From positions 1 to 9,188 of the forward strand of contig JARCMB010000058.1 in NCBI GenBank assembly GCA_030248825.1: a DNA stretch of 9,188 bases. Direction: 5' to 3'. A program made the translations under genes and the position numbers. A model generated the notes under the pieces. That model did no database searches. It saw only the letters and a program-made list of their open reading frames with translations, and was not told the DNA's origin. The stretch comes from Pseudanabaenaceae cyanobacterium MP8IB2.15. Its GTDB lineage: Bacteria > Cyanobacteriota > Cyanobacteriia > Pseudanabaenales > Pseudanabaenaceae. This document shows positions 5,560 through 9,188 of the stretch, in pieces (position 1 is the stretch's first letter; each line of letters begins with the position of its first letter).

Positions 5560-7956
5560 CTATTGTCGCAATTCGATCTCCCGATCGATTGGGAGATCGA
5601 TCACAAACTCTGCACCCTCAGATAGTTCAGGTGTACAACTCAACTCACCACCATGTTTCTGCGTCACAATCTCATAACTGATTGACATACCTAAACCAGT
5701 GCCTTTACCAACTGGTTTTGTGGTAAAGAAAGGCTCAAATAGTTTCTGTCTAATATCTGCTGGTATCCCTGGCCCATTATCTTTGATCCGAATTTCGATC
5801 CTGTTATGTGCTGTAACTTGAGTATAGATATAGATTACTGGTGAATATTCTGGGGTTAGAAGCCAAGAGTCGGCAAACTCACCCAGATTCCGATCGATCG
5901 ATTCAGATTTCTCTTCTAAAGCATCGATCGAATTAGCAAGAATATTCATAAATACCTGATTTAGTTGCCCAGGCAAGCAATTCACCATCGGTAAGTCACC
6001 ATACTTACGGATGACTTGAATTGGTAAACGTCCCCGCGATCCCTTAAGTCGATCGCCTAAAATCATCAATGTGCTATCAATACCTTCATGCAAGTTCGCT
6101 TCTCTCATCGTGAACTCATCAGATCGCGAAAATATGCGTAAACTACGGACGATTTCACAAATCCGCTCAATACCCACATGCATTGCTAGTAGCACATTTG
6201 GCAAATCATCTCTAATGTACTCTAGCTGAATCGACTGTTTTTTAGCTTCAATCTCTGAAGTGGTAGAGGGAAATTGAGCTTGATATAACTCGACTAGTTC
6301 TAATAATCCCTGACTATACTGTCTAGCATAGGGAAGATTACCTTGGATAAAGTTAATCGGATTATTGATTTCATGTCCAATCCCAGCCACCATTTGACCG
6401 AGGGCTGACATTTTCTCATGTTGGACAAGTTGAGCTTGAGTGCGTTTGAGTTCAGTAAATAATGTCCGTAACTCTGATTCCACCTGCTCTCGCACCTTAA
6501 TCTCAGTCTGCAACTGCTGGTTGGATTCACTCAATTCCACCGTGCGTTCTTCTACTCTGCGTTCTAATTCCTGTTTTGCTTGTTTGAGAGTAGCTTCGGC
6601 TTGCTTGCGCTCAGTGATATCCAATATCATGCTGAGTGTACATAGCTCATCGCCCAAATAGATCGAATTAAGCGATAGTAATACGTTCAGTTTTCTGCCT
6701 GATTTATTCTTGAGATAAGCTTCAGCATTACTAATTGCTCCACCTTGCTGCTGCATGAGTTGCTGCAACTGGGGATAGTCATCAACTTCTGTCCATACAT
6801 TTAAATCAAAGGAATTATGTCCAATTACTTCTTCACGCTTATCATATCCAATTAAACGGATAAAGCTCTCATTCACATCGACAAATTTACCGTCTTTTTG
6901 CCTGCTAATACTGATTGCTAAAGGTGATGAGTAGAAAGCTTGGGTAAATTTTTCCTCTTCGATCGCTTCTGAAACTGGTTTAACTATAATCAGCTTCCAA
7001 TAAGTTTGTGGCACATGAAAAATAAATGCTGTGGAGGCTTCTCCTAAGAGTAAATCATTCTCTAGTTGGACTTTGCGATAGAGTTTTGTCGTAGAACGTC
7101 TTTCTCGGAGCGGATCTGCCATCACTGCTACGATAATCTTGGCTTCGGCGGCACTGATTTGATAAGTGTCTTTGGCAATTTTTTTAATCAACTCAGGATT
7201 AAACTGAGCTAATTCTCTAGCACTCTCGATCGTGGCATCGTTCATCTCGGCGATCGAAGCGGCTAAGGGTAAAAATAAAGGTTCATTGAAAGCTAGTTGA
7301 GCCACAGTCATGAACTGTTCGATCTGCCGACCTACACTGTCTTCGGCGATATATGTCGCTTTGGTAGGATCGGGAAAAGTCAGAAACTGATTATTCCGAT
7401 CTAAGACAAATAGGTATCCGCCCGTTTGCTTTTGCCATTTGGTCGTGAATGCTTGGAGGCTTTCTAGTTTTAAGTCGATCGACGCAGCCCCAGAAAATTT
7501 CCCTTGCTCAAATGTTGGCACGGCACAGGTAACGATCGGCTGACGGGTATACGGATCGACAAAAGAGCTACTCCATATGCAACAGCCAGGTGGGGCATAG
7601 CGCGTCGGCACATACCAAGCTTCACTATGATAGCCAAATCCAGGTTGGTTGTAGTCGTCATAATATTTGAGGCTACCTGTCTGATCTCGACACCAGAAGA
7701 AACTACGTCGTGCCACGCCTAGCTTGAAAGAATTGGGTTCTGGCCACACTCCACCACCAGATATACCCAGATCGCCCTGAAAGTTAACAATAGCAGGGAT
7801 CACAGCTCGATAAATCGACTCCGATTTCGGTAGAGTCTCGGCAGTAGCAACCAGCGATCGAGCTAATGCTTCAATTTCTAGAGAACGCGCCACTAGCTCT
7901 GAAACAGCATTATTCCCCGTCTGTTCGATTAACCTTGCTGATTCTGCATACAACAT
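5560..7956 (-). CDS. Hybrid-sensor-type histidine kinase: Cache-like domain, PAS, HisKA, HATPase_c
   Basis: This 798-residue two-component sensor kinase should autophosphorylate on His528 (GIGHEINNP) and pass phosphate to an unidentified response regulator. The N-terminal ~330 residues resemble an extracytoplasmic Cache (PDC) sensor: EAWYVPTR (112-119), WSSSFVDPYTRQPIVTCAVP (128-147) and GAASIDLKLESL (156-167). A PAS domain follows (about 336-455, ending DITERKQAE). A charged coiled coil (about 450-515) leads to HisKA. The HATPase_c has the N-box NILANSIDAL (671-680), G1 DNGPG (726-730), F-box FEPFF (740-744) and G2 GKGTGLGMS (750-758). No transmembrane helix is seen before the Cache region or between it and PAS, where such kinases normally have them. 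Upstream of the ATG at 7956 the frame closes at TAA (7995-7993), and no good Shine-Dalgarno is present. No response regulator is adjacent. Confidence 0.9.
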   Translation of the reverse strand: MLYAESARLIEQTGNNAVSELVARSLEIEALARSLVATAETLPKSESIYRAVIPAIVNFQGDLGISGGGVWPEPNSFKLGVARRSFFWCRDQTGSLKYYDDYNQPGFGYHSEAWYVPTRYAPPGCCIWSSSFVDPYTRQPIVTCAVPTFEQGKFSGAASIDLKLESLQAFTTKWQKQTGGYLFVLDRNNQFLTFPDPTKATYIAEDSVGRQIEQFMTVAQLAFNEPLFLPLAASIAEMNDATIESARELAQFNPELIKKIAKDTYQISAAEAKIIVAVMADPLRERRSTTKLYRKVQLENDLLLGEASTAFIFHVPQTYWKLIIVKPVSEAIEEEKFTQAFYSSPLAISISRQKDGKFVDVNESFIRLIGYDKREEVIGHNSFDLNVWTEVDDYPQLQQLMQQQGGAISNAEAYLKNKSGRKLNVLLSLNSIYLGDELCTLSMILDITERKQAEATLKQAKQELERRVEERTVELSESNQQLQTEIKVREQVESELRTLFTELKRTQAQLVQHEKMSALGQMVAGIGHEINNPINFIQGNLPYARQYSQGLLELVELYQAQFPSTTSEIEAKKQSIQLEYIRDDLPNVLLAMHVGIERICEIVRSLRIFSRSDEFTMREANLHEGIDSTLMILGDRLKGSRGRLPIQVIRKYGDLPMVNCLPGQLNQVFMNILANSIDALEEKSESIDRNLGEFADSWLLTPEYSPVIYIYTQVTAHNRIEIRIKDNGPGIPADIRQKLFEPFFTTKPVGKGTGLGMSISYEIVTQKHGGELSCTPELSEGAEFVIDLPIDREIELRQ

Positions 7957-8011
7957 GACAAACTGTCTAAGAGCAAGTGCTAAACGCTTTACTTAACCTT
8001 TGATAGATTCT

Positions 8012-8021
8012 AACCTAGGTT
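8012..8021. promoter_or_regulatory. 10-bp perfect palindrome in the kinase upstream region
   Basis: AACCTAGGTT is a perfect palindrome 56-65 nt upstream of the kinase ATG. It lacks the CGATCG core that makes most palindromes in this sequence trivial, so it could be an operator. Nothing else supports a regulatory role. Confidence 0.15.
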
Positions 8022-8106
8022 TTTGTCCACAAAGAATAATCTGCATAAGTTAATCCATACGATCTACATTACCAACTGTCGATCGACTTCAAGAATTTAA
8101 GCTTGG

Positions 8107-8436
8107 CTATGCAACTCCGTAGCCTGTATAGGGTCTTTTGTAGGGGGGATGTAAACCTAGTACGATATCTTCCTTGGGAATACCCATTTCCAACAATTCC
8201 TGACCCACATCAATATCGGTGGTGTTTTGCTGAAGCCAAATTTGACCGTCTTTGATATCAAAATGCATTACGGTGTGATATATCCGCTTTAAGCCTTTCC
8301 AGCCAACTCGCATGAGTTGATATCGATCGCGCACTAGGTCAAAAAATAGCTCGTTCTCTATGTTTTGAGATTTAAATTGGCTGTGATTTTCTAAAAGGGT
8401 TTGGATACATGCACGATAATGTTCTAGTTTATCCAC
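8107..8436 (-). CDS. xisI: XisI family protein (fdxN element excision controlling factor)
   Basis: This 109-residue protein matches the XisI family along its full length as I know it. It starts MDKLEHYRACIQTLLENHS, has the RDRYQLMRVGWKG core (36-48) and the HFDIKDGQIWLQQN segment (58-71), and ends with PKEDIVLGLHPPYKRPYTGY (87-106). XisI was named as one of the factors needed for excision of the nifD-region fdxN element in Anabaena, but copies are widespread in cyanobacteria, many far from any such element. It normally pairs with XisH. No xisH is present here: the upstream side is only a 126-nt divergent gap, and downstream lies a 150-nt gap before the kinase. The start is GTG with a strong Shine-Dalgarno. 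Its present role is unknown. Confidence 0.9.
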   Translation of the reverse strand: MDKLEHYRACIQTLLENHSQFKSQNIENELFFDLVRDRYQLMRVGWKGLKRIYHTVMHFDIKDGQIWLQQNTTDIDVGQELLEMGIPKEDIVLGLHPPYKRPYTGYGVA

Positions 8437-8444
8437 TTTACTAT

Positions 8445-8450
8445 CTCCTC
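8445..8450 (-). promoter_or_regulatory. Strong ribosome binding site fixing the GTG start of xisI
   Basis: On the minus strand GAGGAG lies 8 nt before the GTG at 8436. This strong match decides the GTG start, and the resulting N-terminus agrees with the XisI family beginning. Confidence 0.7.
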
Positions 8451-8551
8451 AATGATTGGTTCGTAATTCTTGCATTATGCGTTGCTTCTCTGGTGCGGCA
8501 ATTGCGACACTAGAATAAACTTGAATTAGGTAAAAGTTCGATCGAATTCAT

Positions 8552-8555
8552 AGGA
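8552..8555 (+). promoter_or_regulatory. Ribosome binding site of the caspase-like gene
   Basis: AGGA lies 7 nt before the ATG at 8563. It supports that start, which also places a twin-arginine motif at the very N-terminus. Confidence 0.55.
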
Positions 8556-8562
8556 AACAGCA

Positions 8563-9188
8563 ATGAAACTTGCACGTCGGCAATTTTTACAAGGTATTGC
8601 TGCGGGGATATTTAGTTGGCAGTTTGGCACACAGGTGGCGTGGGCTGCCGATCGGTATGGACGAAAATTGGCAAGTCCGACCAAACGAAAATTGGCTTTG
8701 TTAATTGGGATTAATCAGTACGATGCCAAAGATGACTGGCTCCCACTCAATGGCTGTGTCACTGATGTCGAGTTGCAACGCGAACTACTGATCCATCGGT
8801 TTGGATTTAACCCGATCGATATCGTCACACTTACAGATCATCAGGCAACTAGAGGAGCGATCGCCCAAGCATTTACCGAGCACCTGATTGCTCAGGCTCT
8901 TCCAGGTGATGTTGTTGTCGTGCATTTCAGTGGGCATGGTTCGCGCATCGGCACGCATAATACGCTCGTTCCTGTGGATGCGGGCTTCCCCGATCCGAAA
9001 CAGCCCGTAAATGACTTGACGGATGAAACTCTCTTGCTATGGTTAAGAGCGATCGCCACGGATCAAATCACCTGTGTGCTAGATACAGGCTATAACCATC
9101 CTGGTACGGCGGTGGTGGGGAATTTTCGGATTCGGGCACGTCCTAGCCGCCGTGAATGGACACTCAGCCCCGATTCGATCGAATTACA
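8563..9188 (+). CDS. Tat-exported caspase-like (C14, orthocaspase-type) protein lacking the catalytic cysteine, 3'-truncated by window edge
   Basis: The frame is open from the ATG to the right edge, giving the first 208 residues. The N-terminus MKLARRQFLQGIAAG is a twin-arginine signal, with a likely cleavage near the AWA at 26-28, so the protein should leave the cytoplasm folded. The caspase p20-like region starts at KLALLIGINQY (43-53). It continues with LNGCVTDVELQRELL (62-76) and the catalytic-histidine block VVVHFSGHGS (118-127, His125). The block that normally carries the catalytic cysteine reads CVLDTGYNHPG (171-181), with Gly176 (codon GGC) where Cys is expected. It is thus probably a protease-inactive pseudo-orthocaspase unless Cys171 or another residue substitutes. 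The C-terminal domain is outside the window. Divergent from xisI; no functional link is evident. Confidence 0.87.
   Translation, partial: MKLARRQFLQGIAAGIFSWQFGTQVAWAADRYGRKLASPTKRKLALLIGINQYDAKDDWLPLNGCVTDVELQRELLIHRFGFNPIDIVTLTDHQATRGAIAQAFTEHLIAQALPGDVVVVHFSGHGSRIGTHNTLVPVDAGFPDPKQPVNDLTDETLLLWLRAIATDQITCVLDTGYNHPGTAVVGNFRIRARPSRREWTLSPDSIEL
8857..8864. repeat. HIP1 octamer GCGATCGC
   Basis: This is a complete copy of the highly iterated palindrome 1 of cyanobacteria, inside the caspase-like gene. It supports a cyanobacterial origin. Confidence 0.8.
9049..9056. repeat. HIP1 octamer GCGATCGC
   Basis: This is the second complete HIP1 copy, also inside the caspase-like gene. Elsewhere in the window only the hexamer core CGATCG is common, with varied flanking bases, on reading by eye. 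Confidence 0.8.

Larger units (their letters stand above)
8437..8562. other. Divergent intergenic region between xisI and the caspase gene
   Basis: This 126-nt stretch must hold the promoters of both divergent genes, but no convincing -35/-10 pair was found on either strand. It contains the palindrome TTCGATCGAA (8537-8546), which is built on the CGATCG core common across the window and is therefore not called an operator. Confidence 0.4.

Noticed and set aside
6440..6661. Plus-strand open frame inside the kinase gene
   Set aside because: It is opposite the coiled-coil and HisKA coding region, with composition explained by the reverse of that sequence.
7957..8106. Short frame MQIILCGQKPRLESIKG upstream of the kinase as a lost membrane-anchor exon or frameshifted N-terminus
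   Set aside because: It is only 17 codons, not hydrophobic enough for a membrane helix, and ends before the kinase start; no frameshift would join it into a plausible anchor.
8537..8546. TTCGATCGAA palindrome as an operator for the caspase-like gene
   Set aside because: CGATCG-centred palindromes occur dozens of times in this window, mostly inside genes, so one more in a promoter region is not evidence of regulation.

Overview
The window looks like a piece of a cyanobacterial chromosome. The palindromic core CGATCG of the cyanobacterial repeat HIP1 occurs dozens of times on reading by eye, mostly inside genes, and two complete HIP1 octamers (GCGATCGC) lie near the right edge. Several families point the same way: XisI, a Tat-exported caspase homologue of cyanobacterial type, a cyanobacterial-style PIN toxin/antitoxin pair, and a Cache-PAS histidine kinase. 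The exact species cannot be read from the sequence.

Left part, plus strand (1-4716): a D-Ala-D-Ala carboxypeptidase of the S13/PBP4 family, cut by the left edge, is followed closely by two TPR proteins. The first fuses five TPRs to an S-adenosylmethionine-dependent methyltransferase. The second fuses about six TPRs to a GT41 (O-GlcNAc transferase/SPINDLY-like) glycosyltransferase. Gaps of 23 and 2 nt suggest one transcript. The two TPR genes are probably a functional pair that modifies protein or glycan targets; a link to the wall enzyme is only positional.

Middle, minus strand (4801-7956): transcription converges on 4717-4800. An antitoxin-like gene precedes a PIN-domain toxin whose reading frame is intact except for one in-frame amber stop at codon 73, so it is called a pseudogene. 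Upstream of these is a 798-residue histidine kinase with an N-terminal Cache-like sensor, a PAS domain, a coiled coil and HisKA/HATPase domains. It has no visible membrane helices and no response regulator beside it.

Right part (7957-9188): a stand-alone xisI (minus strand, GTG start) without a visible xisH is divergent from a Tat-exported caspase homologue (plus strand, cut by the right edge). In the caspase the expected catalytic cysteine is replaced by glycine while the histidine is kept.

No RNA genes, insertion sequences or CRISPR arrays were seen. The points most worth a second look are the cysteine-less caspase, the single-stop PIN toxin, the membrane-less Cache kinase, the TPR-methyltransferase/TPR-GT41 pair, and the in-phase placement of CGATCG within the TPR repeats.
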